Shown: positions 38,001-50,509, numbered from the stretch's first letter. The stretch: DNA of 64,000 nt from Stichopus chloronotus (GCA_021234535.1 CM037829.1:32983976-33047975); one strand, 5' to 3'. Made by a program: numbers and translations. Notes: a model not told the origin generated them from the sequence alone.

Positions 38001-38759
38001 GTTCTCTATTCCATCATTTGCTGCAAAGAAATTGTGGGTTGAATTTGAAATGACCTTGTGAAAAAAAAATATGCACAAATTGATACAAAATTGTTATTTA
38101 GTTGGTAGTCACCTGAGGTGAAGTTGTAACTCCTAAGCCACAGGCTTCCTTCACACTTGTGTGGGTTGCTAAGCATCAAAGTAACTGTCCTTCAAGGCCT
38201 GAATTATTATTATAAGGTTACCATAAGATGCAACACAAATGATCTAATTCATAGTTGCTTAATTGTTTTACACACTTTCAGATTAAGTCATTCAGGTAGC
38301 AAGGCGCAGACTTTCTAGCACTACAAAACATACAAAAATCAGTAAGACACATCAATGACTGGAGGGAATGGGTAGATTTACCGTACTTGCTTAAAATGTT
38401 TGAAATCACCTTCAACACACTATGTTTCAACGTAACAAATACCCTTTCCTTGCTTGGTCGAATAGAACAATCACATTTTGTAGCAAGTTTGGCCTGTTTT
38501 GTCACCACTGGTTTTGGAGCTTATTTCTCACACAGACTGCTTACTGAAGTCAACTTAAAGATGAACAGAGTAAAAGCACACACAAAGATAAAAAGCCAAA
38601 CATTTTCACCTCATGATTTCTGGAGTAACAAGAGATATTGAGCCTGTTGCCTGACCCATCATTGGACGTTTGACGTACCACCAGATAAACCTCTGCTCTA
38701 GTTTCCACGACAAAAGGAAATACTAAACACAGGACAATAGCAAGATCACAAGTTAACAT
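33533..38759 (-). CDS. Single-pass Ig-type receptor with signalling tail, two coding exons, 547 aa
   Basis: Exon 1 (38610-38759) encodes a signal peptide (about residues 1-22, hydrophobic core IVLCLVFPFVV) and the first half of an Ig domain with the strand-B Cys in NISCYS (Cys44). Its donor GAG|GTGAAA and the acceptor ttacag before exon 2 (33533-35026) join in phase 0, and exon 2 supplies the strand-F motif DTGYYRC (Cys95), completing the domain. A second Cys-rich extracellular region follows (to about residue 257), with several N-glycosylation sites. A 23-residue membrane segment (about 261-283) is followed by basic residues. The cytoplasmic tail of about 264 residues has RSLPPIP (320-326), a class I SH3-binding pattern, and the tyrosine sites IQYANA (Tyr337) and SDYQNW (Tyr448), both fitting the YxN pattern bound by Grb2-type SH2 domains. 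I do not recognise a named orthologue. Function as a surface receptor or adhesion molecule is inferred. Confidence 0.8.
38610..38759 (-). CDS. Ig receptor coding exon 1 (signal peptide and start of Ig)
   Basis: Begins at the first true ATG in the frame (38757-38759) and encodes 50 residues: the signal peptide, then EVYLVVRQ and NISCYS. The frame remains open past the donor for about 20 codons, so read-through of the intron would give a short secreted product. Confidence 0.78.
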
Positions 38760-38792
38760 GGTGCAGTATGGCTCAATGTCTGGAAGGTACAA

Positions 38793-40987
38793 AAGTTAAC
38801 AACTCGTTCACAATCAAAGTAAAATTTTTGGTAGCAGTAGAAACTTTTATATCCGAGCGTCTTCGAAGATGGATAACCAAGTAAAGTCGCACATGGCTAC
38901 AGTCACATGTCAATCATACAGAACAGCAATGCCCAATGAGAGAAGAAAAAATCCAGAGCAAAATTGGAATTGTGTGGAAGTTGCAAACCAATTTAACCTT
39001 CAAAATGTTTCAAAATAATTTTTTTGGTATCCTTCAAAAATAGTTGACAGGTTAATGCAAACAGCAATCCGAAAAAAATTCTTCGAAGTATCATGAGTTA
39101 TAAAGCCTGTCAAAAGTTGAAGATATCACAGTTACTAAACAGCATGGATTCAGTTGACAATCTGAAACCTCAGTGACATTTCAGATGTGAGCCAAATGAT
39201 TGAAGGAACTATTCTGGGTGTCTCTGACCTTTCGAGAGAATTGAGATCTTCGGCTATTCTTGCACTTGGCAGAAAAACTTGTGAAACCACACATCAATGT
39301 CCCTTTGGCAAATAGGACTTGAGTTTGACTGCCTTTTGCATGATCAAAAAAGAAAGTGAGAACATTAGACTATTGACAGCAAAGTCTAGAGAGTGTAGGT
39401 AGTCAAGGCTTTCATTTTTGGAGATACATTATTTGATGACACAAAAGACACTAAAGATCATTTTCTGGAATTGACTACGCAAGCAGCAATTCATCGTCCA
39501 CTTGAAAATAGTCAAGAATAGAAACAAAACTTAAAAGAAGCAAATTTCCCACTATTCAAAAAAATTTATTTTTACTTTCACATCGTTTGTCTCAGCATCT
39601 GTCTGTCTTAGCAGCATCTGTCATCGATTCTTCAGCAGTGTTTGCACGTCGAACGTAACGAAGAAGGCCTTCCCCATTTCAGCGATGCAACGGCACGTGC
39701 TTGATCATATGTTACTAACTTTCTGGATCAATGAGACCAGTTCAAACATCTCAGCATTTCGTCACTGCTATGATAAGCCACTTGACTATTCGTTCTTCTC
39801 GATTATTGAACAATTTTGCAAAACAAACGAAAGTCATGACACAATTTTGAAAATGGAAAAAAAGTCACAAAGTGAATATTACTTTCTGATTTGAACTCAT
39901 AAGAGTTTGGAGCAAACCTTGTCATGATCAATGTATGTTAGATGGCCAGTTGATTGTGGTTAACAAACAATTGTGACTAGGCTGTGGGGTACCAATACAG
40001 CCACAGGGAATAATTGCACACCAATTTAGCACTATTCAAATACACTTTGAGCAAATAAAACATGGAAAGCTTGGCACCCCAGCATGGCACAGCTGATCCT
40101 TCCACACATATTTCTAGAGTCTTCGATTACATTTCATAGTTCAAGTCCTTAGTATCTTTTCTTATAGGTCTACTAAACCCATAAGCGAGGGTTTTTTTTT
40201 TTACTAGTGGGGTGGTGGGTGGGGAGTGGGGGACGGGGTTAATCAAAGAATGCAATTATCATCCTGGCACACAAATGTCTTGCATTATTGCTCCAGTTTT
40301 AGACTATTCAGATTACGCTGTATATATAGAGGGTCAGTCACTGTAAATTTAATAGGCCTCACATCCGCCTTGGTAAGACCTGTCTGTACATATCAAAAAT
40401 GTCTGTTCCTGTAAGTGCTAACTTTCATGTAAAAAGTTCACCAAAAGGGACAAGATCTGTCTTCAAGCATACAGGGACATATCCCATAACCAGGTTTCTT
40501 CTCAAAGCTATGTAAAATACTACAATTCACACCATACAACATGAACAGTGGGGTATTCAGGATTTTGTGATGGTGGGGGCACCAATGGATCACTGTGCTA
40601 AAGGGGTAGTCCAAGGGAAGGGGTGGCTTTCTCATTTTGGGAAAACTTAAATAGAGCAACGTTGTCCAACGTTACACTAGAGAGGTCTAAGACTGCACTT
40701 GCTCTTACTTCCATCGTTTCCCTTTCTTCCTCTTTGCTTTCCAAGATCTTTTAAAATTGCTGTCAGGTGCCAACAGAGGGGGTACGGGCCTGATGTGCCC
40801 TGCCAGTGATGAATGATGAGCATCGGGTAGACTGGAATATGTAACAGAGATGCAACATTCAGAGAGACAGAAACATTTCTATCAAAAGCAATGGAAATCT
40901 TCGTAGAAAAAAAACCTCACTGATTGGTCCAGTGCACTGTGATGGTATAATTTGAGAAAGTTAATGAATGGAAAACTTTACCAGCTC
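38793..40987. other. Intergenic region between LYRM1 and the Ig receptor gene
   Basis: AT-rich DNA with no recognised exon. It includes the presumed promoter of the minus-strand Ig receptor gene directly above 38.8 kb and a poly-T/G-rich stretch at about 40190-40240. Confidence 0.5.
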
Positions 40988-40993
40988 TTTATT
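40988..40993 (-). terminator. LYRM1: LYRM1 poly(A) signal
   Basis: Canonical AATAAA on the minus strand, 38 bases downstream of the LYRM1 stop codon, followed by GA- and T-rich text. This implies a very short 3' UTR. Confidence 0.75.
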
Positions 40994-41031
40994 GATAGCA
41001 CATCAATTGCCCTGAAACTTCTGACAAGATG

Positions 41032-41145
41032 TCACGAACTGTCCTGTGAATGCAGATAAAGAGGCTTTGCTTGCTTCCGGAGTTTTTCTTGGGCTTTCTT
41101 GCCTCTGCTCATTGTTGGAGGCAGGCCTTGGTATGGTATGTTAAC
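41032..41145 (-). CDS. LYRM1: LYRM1 coding exon 3
   Basis: Acceptor cacttgtctag; 37 codons and TGA. The QEKLRKQAKPLYLHS segment matches the human C-terminus. Confidence 0.95.
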   Translation of the reverse strand, partial: VNIPYQGLPPTMSRGKKAQEKLRKQAKPLYLHSQDSS

Positions 41146-43629
41146 CTAGACAAGTGAAACATTAAGGAATATAACATTAGTACATATCTACATTTTAGGG
41201 TCACAGTTTACACTTTTGGAGGGAAAAAGATTATGTTGCTTACTTGGATTTACAGATATATTTCAATTACCATGCATATCACAACCTCAGCATACAACAG
41301 GCTACAGTAACTATTCACCAATGTGTGGGCCTTTCAATTCAGTTGTCTCAACTGTTACTTTCTTCATAGCTTTCGTTCAATAACATAATATACCTATTAA
41401 CTTTTTCTTTCAGTGTTTTTTTTTTACTTTTTATCTAAGGCTGACATACTGTAGAAGAGATAGTACCACCTGTATTACATCATCTTAAATTAGTAATATT
41501 AGTAATAGTCATCAGACCTCGCTTGGGAGTGTTTTTACTGACCTCGCATGAATGACATTAAGTCTCTACCTAAACACAGTTCAATCAGTGCAGTTTATAG
41601 ACAAACACCATACCATTTTTCTCTCTCTCTCTCTCTTTTTTCTTTTTGATGTTGCTATTTACAAATAAGACATCGGAAACATACAAATACCTCTGTGCAT
41701 TCAGTTCATACGAATGCACTACTTGCAGGGGCCACATGTTACCAGCGATTGATCCAGAAAAGGGTACTGGATCTAGTTTTCACTAAGTTGATAGAAAGAT
41801 CACTTTGATTTAAATTTTCCTTAACTGTGTGTCACCACTCTTTTAGCAAAAAAATTCAAATTTGAATTGTGTTTCATGTAGATTTAAGGAGTAAACCTTC
41901 ATAAGTTTTGTTGCTATTGGCGACCAGTCTAAAAACTACTGGTAAATATTACAGCACGCGTACTCATGCCTCATTCGAAGAATTCATATAAGGTCTCTCT
42001 CAAAACTACCTATCTACCCCTTGGTTCAGTTGCTAAACTTGTGGATTATAACAAAAGTGTCAGTAACGACTCGACGGCTAACATGTTTTTAAAATTGACA
42101 TGAGTAAAAGACCAAGTGACGTGCATCTAGAAAGAGCTGGTTTCATTCAAAAGTTCGCAGAGTGACACCCGAATGACAATTGGTTGATATTGTGTTTGTA
42201 TCTATGAGTATTCAAAATGCAATTTGCAAAGCAGAAAGTTGTTTGTAAAAGGGTTAATATTTGATGAATTTGATGGAAATTAATGTTATTTTCCAACCTT
42301 TTAATTAATTAATTAGTTCTGTCAACACTCCAAAATGTATTTTTCATACGCAATGGTTATTTACACTTACAGAGCATGAAGGTGAAGATCAGACAGTAAT
42401 TATTTACAAGTAGAAAGAGTTCAAGACCAATCGTAATAGCTTGGAGAACCATACATCCACTAACTTTCATGGAAGGACCATAATTTATACTTACCGGTCT
42501 TGGATAAGGGGTTTTGTAGTGTTGAGCTGTAACATGAAAAGTACAGAGAGAAAAATCTCATCTCAAAATGGTAAACATGTATAGAGTAACAGTCATTGTA
42601 TGCACATTTCGCTACTGCAATCTTTTCTAATTTCAATTTAGAAACAGAAACTGTATCTCTTTTACAACTATAGAATTGATACAATCAAAAGTTTGATGAT
42701 GCGTCAAACATGCCATGCGAGAAAAACATGCAGCACCTCTACCCTCCCCCCCCCCCCACGACAAAAAGAAACATGACTGACAATAGACTTTGAAACACTG
42801 CAAGAAAAATAATGAAAACAAAGAAAGAGAAAGTACAACCCAAACCTAATATGAAAGAATTGCAGATCTGTACTTCTACCTCCAGACATCATTGTCGATA
42901 CAAATAATCAAAGGGTAGGCCATGAAATCATCACAGATAGGTCAACTGAGGTCAAAGCAAAGCATGCAACCCCCCCCCCCTCCACAAATGTCCTGACATT
43001 TGTAACAAATATTCTTGAAGAGTGTGCTTGCTTTCCATTATTATTATTTTTCAAAAAAATGATACCTATCTTGGTGTCATGCAAACATTGCACAAAAATT
43101 TTTTGTTCCATAACAAAGATATTTCTTTCCTGTGATAGCAAATTAACATTAAGATTGAGTGGCGTTTCATTATTTTATGATATAAGAATATCTTTTGTTT
43201 AATGATGTAAGTCAACTTAATGCACATATTGGTCCCTCCCTGCACCCCTTTGTTCCACCTTTTCCTCCCACAACTTTGCAAAATTCTGGTTATACAGCCC
43301 AGGAGTGTGTGCACCACATTTAATGTTTGAGGAGTTGCATTTATGGCCATCCCCTCCCAGATCAAACAATAAAAACATTTGGATTCTAGGTCCATCACAT
43401 CAAATGACTAGCTGTTTTTACCAATTTCAAGTCTGGCTTCAGCTTCTTGAATACATGCTTGGATTTCATTCTCTCTTTGCAGATGCTTATTCTTCTTGAA
43501 GAGTTGTCTGGCCTCATTCAGGATGTATGTTTGTTCCTCCCTCGTATTCTTCTCTTCCACTGCTCTCCAAGTCTTACCTGCTCTCAAAATCTTTCTGTAT
43601 AGACTCAAAACAGACTGTCTGAGAGCCAT
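41032..43629 (-). CDS. LYRM1: LYRM1 homologue (LYR motif-containing protein 1), three coding exons, 117 aa
   Basis: Coding exons 43422-43629, 42495-42526 and 41032-41145, phases 1 and 0. The product follows human LYRM1 (122 aa) from end to end: the N-terminal SLYRKILR motif (LYR at residues 10-12), YILNEARxLFxKNKxL, ARLEI, then HYKTPYPRP and, at the C-terminus, SRGKKAQEKLRKQAKPLYLHS against human QEKLRKLSKPVYLRS. The start ATG (43627-43629) has the context TGCCATGG. LYR proteins are small helical proteins; several act in mitochondria with acyl carrier protein in Fe-S and respiratory complex assembly. For LYRM1 itself the exact role is less clear. A 3' splice site (ttttgcccag) lies 18 bases before the ATG, so a 5' non-coding exon is likely upstream. 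Confidence 0.96.
42495..42526 (-). CDS. LYRM1: LYRM1 coding exon 2, 32-base microexon
   Basis: Acceptor catgttacag, donor CCG|GTAAGT. Encodes AQHYKTPYPRP (first codon split), matching human GLHYKIPYPRP. Confidence 0.93.
43422..43629 (-). CDS. LYRM1: LYRM1 coding exon 1
   Basis: Sixty-nine codons plus one base, from ATG to the donor TTG|GTAAAA. Contains the LYR motif and the YILNEAR helix. The frame would read on for four codons to a stop if unspliced. Confidence 0.95.
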
Positions 43630-43736
43630 GGCACAAAATAATCTGGGCAAAAGATAACAGGACTTTTGTCAGATGCATGATCAGGGCTGCAAAATACAAT
43701 TGGTAATTTAATATGAAGTGAAAAATATTTAATTGC

Positions 43737-45065
43737 AAACCAGGAAGTCAAAGGACTCAGTGATTCCAATATTCATGAGGAACAAAGGACAACCTACACA
43801 CAATTTTAAATGCTGCACCTCTAACAATAACCAAGTCTATGACAGCTAAACTCATGTGACCTTTGACATAAAGAAATAAAAATAAAAGGAACAATCTGCT
43901 CATCAAGAGCTACCAATGTTCTATGTGGAAAGTTCCAGCAATAGTTACTTTCTTGGGTTATTCCAGCTGAAAATGTGTTCAGACTTAAAGCTTTGGTGAC
44001 CTCAAATAACCTTTGACCTCTGTCAAAAACATGAAAAACATGTTTACAAGATTTTCAAACTATGACCTCTTCTGACTTCATGTTAACTTTGACCTCTATG
44101 AAAACAACAGAGATAATCCACATTACAAGCTACAGTACCAGTATTTTCACTTTTAAGTTTCACCAGCATTCAGCAGGTTTCAGACTTTCACCTCTTGTGA
44201 CCTCAATGACATTTGATCTCCCTGAAAAACAAATGGGATCATCCTCTGGCAGCAAACTAACTACAAAATAATTTTGACATTCCAGTAACTTTCCTCTGCT
44301 ACAATACCATGTTCACAAGGTTGTGACACTATGACCTCTACTAACCCCAAGTGACATTTGACCTCCACAAAAATGACAGTGATTATCTTCTTATAACGAT
44401 TTAACAGCAGTTTTGTTCGGTTTGAAGTTCCAGCAACATTCACTCCATGAGATACCTTGCTTAAAACTCGCAAGAGACTTTGCATCCAAACTTAAACACC
44501 ACAAATGAAGATCGAACAAATAATACATATATGTAAACTTGAGACCAGTTTAAAAGCTTCTAAGCTACTCCGATGCCTTCTTAGATTCTTTCCTGTATTT
44601 GAGTAATTTCTCTCTGAAATTCAAATATCAAGTTCTATTTGGAAATAAAAATTGCAAATGCCATCATTGAAATGAGTACAGTTGTCACATCATGACATTT
44701 TTAAAACGCTTTTCAACCATGTCAGTTGTTCTTTTGTACAAAAAAAAATCTTTCTACAGGTTATATTTTTCTCTGAGGAATATGGGAAACACCTCATTTT
44801 GAGATTCACCAACAAACTCAACCTCGGGCTGTAAAAGGTCTTTCAGCTTTCGCCAATGGTGACCTCAATGACCTTTGAACTCCATGAAAAACATTAGGGA
44901 TCACCTACTAACAACAGAATACCTACACATCAACACTGAAGTTTTGACACTTTTCCATTTTTGAGATATATGTCATGTTCACAAGCCAAGGCATCACATA
45001 CACCCTATGAACGCACACATGCTAATGATGCTATCACCACTGCAAGATTCCTTTGTCCTTCCGAA
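43737..45065 (-). mobile_element. Reversed, most complete copy of the 145-bp tandem-unit element
   Basis: Starts with caggaagtcaaaggactcag and gtgattcc, the reverse complement of the right-boundary text, and ends at about 45065 with gatgctatcaccactgc and aagattcctttg, the reverse complement of the left boundary next to the TG stretch of the 16.6-kb copy. In between are drifted units with near matches to TGACCTTTGACCT (about 43857, 44007, 44076, 44350, 44870). It lies upstream of LYRM1, where a 5' non-coding exon or promoter could also be. Confidence 0.65.
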
Positions 45066-46044
45066 AGGTATAAAAATTAGCTCAAACCATAGTGCAGTAT
45101 GGAACTGATGAAGTGCACTGCCTTTGTTAGTGTTGTGCAAACAAGGGTGTAACTCAAACCATCAGTACTAACATAAGACTCAAGCACACATCCAGTCAGG
45201 CAATATACAGAAAACCATCAACAAGGGTGTAGGACTCTGTCCTCATGGACTTGCACTTACCCTACAACTTAAAACTATGACTGTCACATTCTGAAGAAAT
45301 TGGCTAAAGTACAATATATGCATGGATCTCTACGAGTTGGCGAAGTTGATATAGCCCTATACCTAGAGTAGGTATACTAACTTGTAATTACTGTTCCATG
45401 CTGTAGCTAGGCTAGCCCGACTCAGTCAGTACAAACAACAGCAATAACGAATTTTCGCAAAACTGCGCCTATGCTGTAACATACTACGGGGTTAGTGACG
45501 TTACTCGAGAAAGTGAATTTAACACGCTTAGGCCTTTATCTCACTGTCATACAACAAAACGAACAATATTCACAGCCTTCTGATCGGATTTTCTACCAAG
45601 ATGTTAAGAATTGTCACCATTTCTCATTCACCGAGAAGGGTGCAGAAGGAGGTTGCCACCCATGTCACATTGTCATTGGTAAGAGTTATGTAGGTGAACA
45701 GATATGGTGACACTGCACTGACAGAGAAGTTATGCAATCCATAAACATGACGTCACATTTGTTTACCACACAGCACAATCCGGGGAGATGAAAAACTTGA
45801 ACACCATGCAATGCGTATGTATACGCTAGCCATATATGGTCCCAAGTTCCGAGAGGCTAGATGCGGTATTACCTCTAATCTGTCCGATGGTGGATCGCCG
45901 GCCTGGGGGAGGGGTGTAAGGAGAGGGGTATAAGGAGGGGGGTGTCAGTCTGCCTAGGGTTCCTTTATCTATAAAACCACTCTAACTCTGCCCTTTTCGA
46001 TTTTTTTTTTAATTTTAGAAGTGTCTACACGCGAAGTGGTAGTA

Positions 46045-46464
46045 CTTTTTGGCAGTGGCGACGCCAGGATGTCAGACTTGGGGGGCAAACTGAGGGCAGA
46101 GGAAAATATTGGGGGGGACAAAGATTTTCGCGCAGCGCGAAACCGAGCGCTAACCGAGGCCGCGCGGGTGGGTTCCAGGGCCCCGTCTTAGGACCCCTAG
46201 TGGGGTCCAGGGGCAAAGTCCCGGTGGGGGTCCAGGGGGCGAAGCCCCCGGAAGCTCTGAGGTTTTACCATATCTGTGGGTGGAAAATTAAGTGCCAAGA
46301 GAGGTATATTATTTATTTTTATATTATTTATCTTTTAGGTTGACCGTACTTCAAGGTTCCCAACTTTTTTCTTTGGGAACTGGGGGGGGGGGGCAACTGG
46401 GGGGCAAGGAAACATTCTGGAGGGGCAAATCCTTCCCCCCCGTAGCGCCGCCACTGCTTTTTGG
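46045..46464. mobile_element. Non-autonomous hAT-type DNA transposon with 8-bp target duplication
   Basis: The element at 46053-46456 (404 bp) begins CAGTGGCGACGCC and ends GGCGCCACTG-like (gcgccgccactg), giving imperfect terminal inverted repeats. It is flanked on both sides by the identical 8-mer ctttttgg (46045-46052 and 46457-46464), the target duplication length of hAT elements. The interior is GC-rich with words like 'gggggcgaagccccc' and has no transposase frame. Confidence 0.85.
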
Positions 46465-48627
46465 GCAAATCAGCCCACGCAATTTCTCAAGTTACCGCCA
46501 AAGAAATCAGTTCTGATTTTTGGCATTGTAAGCAGCGTTGCACGACGTTATAACACCATGAATATTTACCCAGAGAAAGGAACATGTTTGATACCAGCTG
46601 CGACGGTTCGTCAATAGCGATCATGTTGCACTAGCAAACGTACGTAGCAAGCTTGTATGCACTGAGTGCGGTGCAAGCAGTTGACTGTGATTTGGTGATT
46701 TCGTAGTTACTGATGAGCTAGCTGTGTTGCTTGTTATTTGTGTGGTGCTCCTTTTCGTCTTTGCCTACTTATGGAGATGTGAAATGAGGGGTTTTCAAAG
46801 GGCGTGGCAGGTCAGCGGGTTTGGGTGTTCAAATGCGATCACTTGGGAGATATGGTTTACCCTTTACGTATCCGTACTGCCAAGTTGGTATACTTGCTGT
46901 AGAAATTACTTTCACTCCGGAGGCTAAGTCCACTCATATCTCGCTCTGCCGGGGTTGGATTTACTGGCAAAACAAGAAGTGCGTCCCTGTGTGGTCGTGT
47001 TGGGGTATTTTCGGGTGAAGTCAACATGGGACGCCGTTCCGGCTTGAGGTCTTAGGGTCGCCCCCCCCCCCCCCTTGGAAATGTTTAAGTTTTCATGGGT
47101 GTCTATATACATGCGAACTAACGCAATATTTGTTGCTTTACTAAGTTTCTTACCTTTCTCTCAGAAATTCAAATCCTAAGGATTCAAAGAGAGAATATTT
47201 TACATAAAATCGGGGCGTGTCTGTGACCGGTGACTTTGTGCAAAGATTTGTCAAACCTCATGTGGTTCTGTTAGTGGTTTTTTGTCTCGGGGCACCAGAT
47301 CTTCAGACTGTGCCGTCCAGGAAACGAAGCCTAGCAGATGTCCTACATGGTACTCATTGTGCAATAGTAAGTAGCCCAGTCCGTGCGATGCATTCAGAGT
47401 AGATCCGTATAGACAGACTAACTAATTTGGGGGCACATCAACATTGAAGTTTTGTCGGCCTGTGGGAGGGGTTTAAGGAGAGGCAGATTCCCCTCCCCTT
47501 TAAATAATATTTGCATTCTCCATCGTTCTAGATGCAAAACTTGCTAGCTTTCCATTTTTCTCCCTGTATTTTGTATTCTAAAAATTCAGGACCTTTTACT
47601 GACTGATTTTTTTTAGGGGGAGGGAACCTTCCCCCATGTGCCCCGGGAACTGCACGCCTGGAGAGGAGGTTGGGTTAACATCATCACTTTTGTCTGATCG
47701 GGATGTTCAGTAGAACATTACGCCCAACCAAACTAGTACTTAATCATTTTTGTAACATTTGTCTGAATCTATAACAAAAAAGCATTTTTCAAGAATTTCC
47801 ACAGGCCTGAGTCTAAGTAATGGTAGAGTATGTGAGTAGCTAGTCTGCTCGGAAGATTTCTACTTTATCTTGATTCCATCTCCTCGTGATAACATCTGCA
47901 TTTGCTGTCCTTCGTAGAGAGAGTTTACTCCCCTCGGAGATCACAGGAAGGACGCGATTGCAAAATGAGCTCATATTCTAGGTTGGACATAAACTCGTCT
48001 CTGGGTAAATTGTCAAGGACGTATAAGATAAAACAAAAGTAATGATTGATTTCACTGAAAGGATTATTTGTTTACTTTCACTTGTTTTGAGAAATGTTTG
48101 AGATCATGAAAGAAAAAATAAATCCTAAATAATTATGGAGTATCTGAAATGTCATGTTGCTTTATTGTAATATTTTAAACTTTATTGCTTTGTCATGTAA
48201 TCCTACAATGAACCTAACTTTTGATTGAGATTCTATCGGGTCATATGAATGCATGGATGGAGTCATGTAAGAATGCGCTGCTGAGTAATACTTCTGGAAG
48301 TTTCAGCGATACATACTACAAATTTTAGTTTCAAGAAAGTCCAGTAATAGGGATTGTCGATGCAGGTACGAAGGTAAGAGAAGACAAGGGTACATCTAGG
48401 AAGACGCAATCTGTTGACTAATGATATACAACTCATATAGCAGGTTTAGGTTTTACGAGGTTACTCGGAGAGGAGTAAGCAGAATCAGCCAATTCTCCTA
48501 TCATGTACAGTATTAACCGCTAATAAATTAATATCATTACATAGTAAAAACTGCTCTGAGTTAGTAATTTGTAACACAGTCAGGTTTTCTGTCAGACAAG
48601 AAAAGAGTGCGCTCTTGGGTGAGCCTA

Positions 48628-48654
48628 GAAAAACTGGAAAAACTGGAAAAACTG
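48628..48654. repeat. 9-bp tandem repeat
   Basis: Three perfect copies of GAAAAACTG. Confidence 0.85.
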
Positions 48655-50237
48655 TCAACCGTCATCTACCATTAACCATAAGAACTGGTCAGGCGAGGGG
48701 AATTGGGTGGCAGAATATATCAGATGCATGCTCTCAAATAATACCTGAAATTCAATGCTATAATACATATTGAGGAGACAATCAAACGTCGTTTTTAACG
48801 GTGAAAAGCCCCGTATTAATTGAGATAATATAGTCGTGCTACATTACAAGACTATGGATTCGTCGACGATAGAGAAGGGCAGGTTTTAATATGAGAAATT
48901 TCCACTGAAAGAAAATGCAAGATGATCAATCATTGAAAAATAATTTACCTGTAAATATTAATATTTTCATGGCATAATATTTAGTATAATATTTAGGGAG
49001 ACTTCAAGTATTCGAAATACCACATATACCCTGCAATAATTAATAGTAACAACTACCTCCAGACATCAAAACAGGCAAAGAATTCAAACAACACAGTCTT
49101 TGGCTTTGCACAGCTTATCTATCGTTGCACGTATTTACGAGGAAACCAAGATTGTTAATATACAGCAGTCATGTTTGTAGTCATTGGACACCAACTTTGG
49201 AATGAACTTCGTATAGTTGCTTCCCAACTTTGCATTCTATGGTCCCTCCTCAAGCTTCTGCCTGTCGGCTAGAGCGGCTCCATTGGTTTTCCTCGGGAAA
49301 CCAAAAAGAAAATTCCAGGAGAAAGACATTTCAAAATCTAAAGTCATCGAAACTGAAGGGAAAACGCCGGGAAAGTGAGCGTTAATAAACTGGATCTACG
49401 TATGAGTTCTAGGTGTGGGTGGGAGGGGAATTGACCTGCCATCATCAACTTCTTAACCAATCTAGGACAAAATCTCTCAATTAGATTTACTAACTCCGAT
49501 AAATAAACTTGAAATTATTTCTTCAAATCTGCACCCCTACAGTAGTAGACATCCTGTTCGAATCTCTACAAAATGTCACTGCACTTGGTTAATGCAAACA
49601 TTTAATTTCACAATAGTTAATGATTCCAATTCATGAATGGCACTGGATAGTTTGTTGAACTCTTAATTATTTTCAATGGTTACAAACTTAAAGAAAATCT
49701 TACGGGAGATGTGTAAGTGGAAGCAATCTCGCTCAGTCTCTAGATTGTTCTAACTTCCTTTCATTTCCATTTCGTCATGTTGCTCCACCAAAGAACAGAT
49801 TGTTTTCATGGCATGTATAGCCTCCCAAGTCTCAACCAAATCATGTAGGCTGTCAACATTGAAAACTGGGTTTGTCTTTATAACTTATCAATTTAACGTT
49901 ATTTATAATCGTCATGTCATGTACAATATGTAATATGAAAAAAGGAGCGTAATGAATATATAAAGTCTATAAAAAATTACATTTGAACATTTTAGTTGAG
50001 AATAAGAAGCTTTTTTCTGCACAAAATGCTAATTCTTTAATCCTGGCGAGAATAAATTGTGATGATTGTCATGCGGTATGAGCAAATTTCCGTGCGACCA
50101 TTTGGTTTGTCCCTGGTGATAACTTTGATCCTTCAAACTGATCATGCACTTTATCTTGTGTCATCAGAGGCACTGTAAGTTTGTTTTTCATTCCAAAGTG
50201 TACAAATTCAAAGTGTTTAGTCTTTCAGTTGGAGTCG

Positions 50238-50243
50238 TTTATT
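50238..50243 (-). terminator. Possible poly(A) signal of the three-exon gene
   Basis: Minus-strand AATAAA about 270 bases after the stop codon at 50510. Confidence 0.4.
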
Positions 50244-50509
50244 TAGAGTCGATATTTACAAATGATTTCCTCGAGTCATTGACCACCTGATTAAAAATGT
50301 CATTTTGCAAGAATTTTGAAGTTTTTTTGGCCAGTGGAGATCCATTTCAGTAAAACACTAGTCTGGTAGGGTGCATTTGTTTTGCAGTTAACTGTTTCGT
50401 GTAGGCATCTCGCTATTTGTGTCCATTTTCTAAATGACGTAACTCCCACGACGTCAGGTCAAGCACTATACGTAGGCCTATGTTTTCGTTCGCACTTCCA
50501 CTGACTTCG

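Larger units (their letters stand above)
45066..50237. other. Intergenic region upstream of LYRM1
   Basis: Contains a hAT-type element (46.05-46.46 kb), poly-G/poly-C runs (46382, 47061), GC-rich decayed repeat text at 45.9 kb and 47.46-47.68 kb, and a 9-bp triplet repeat at 48.63 kb. LYRM1 upstream exons and promoter may lie near 45.3-45.8 kb but I cannot place them. No coding exon recognised. Confidence 0.45.

Noticed and set aside
47458..47680. GC-rich segment ending in text like a transposon end (gaactgcacgcctgg)
   Set aside because: No matching opposite end or target duplication could be found, so no element is called.
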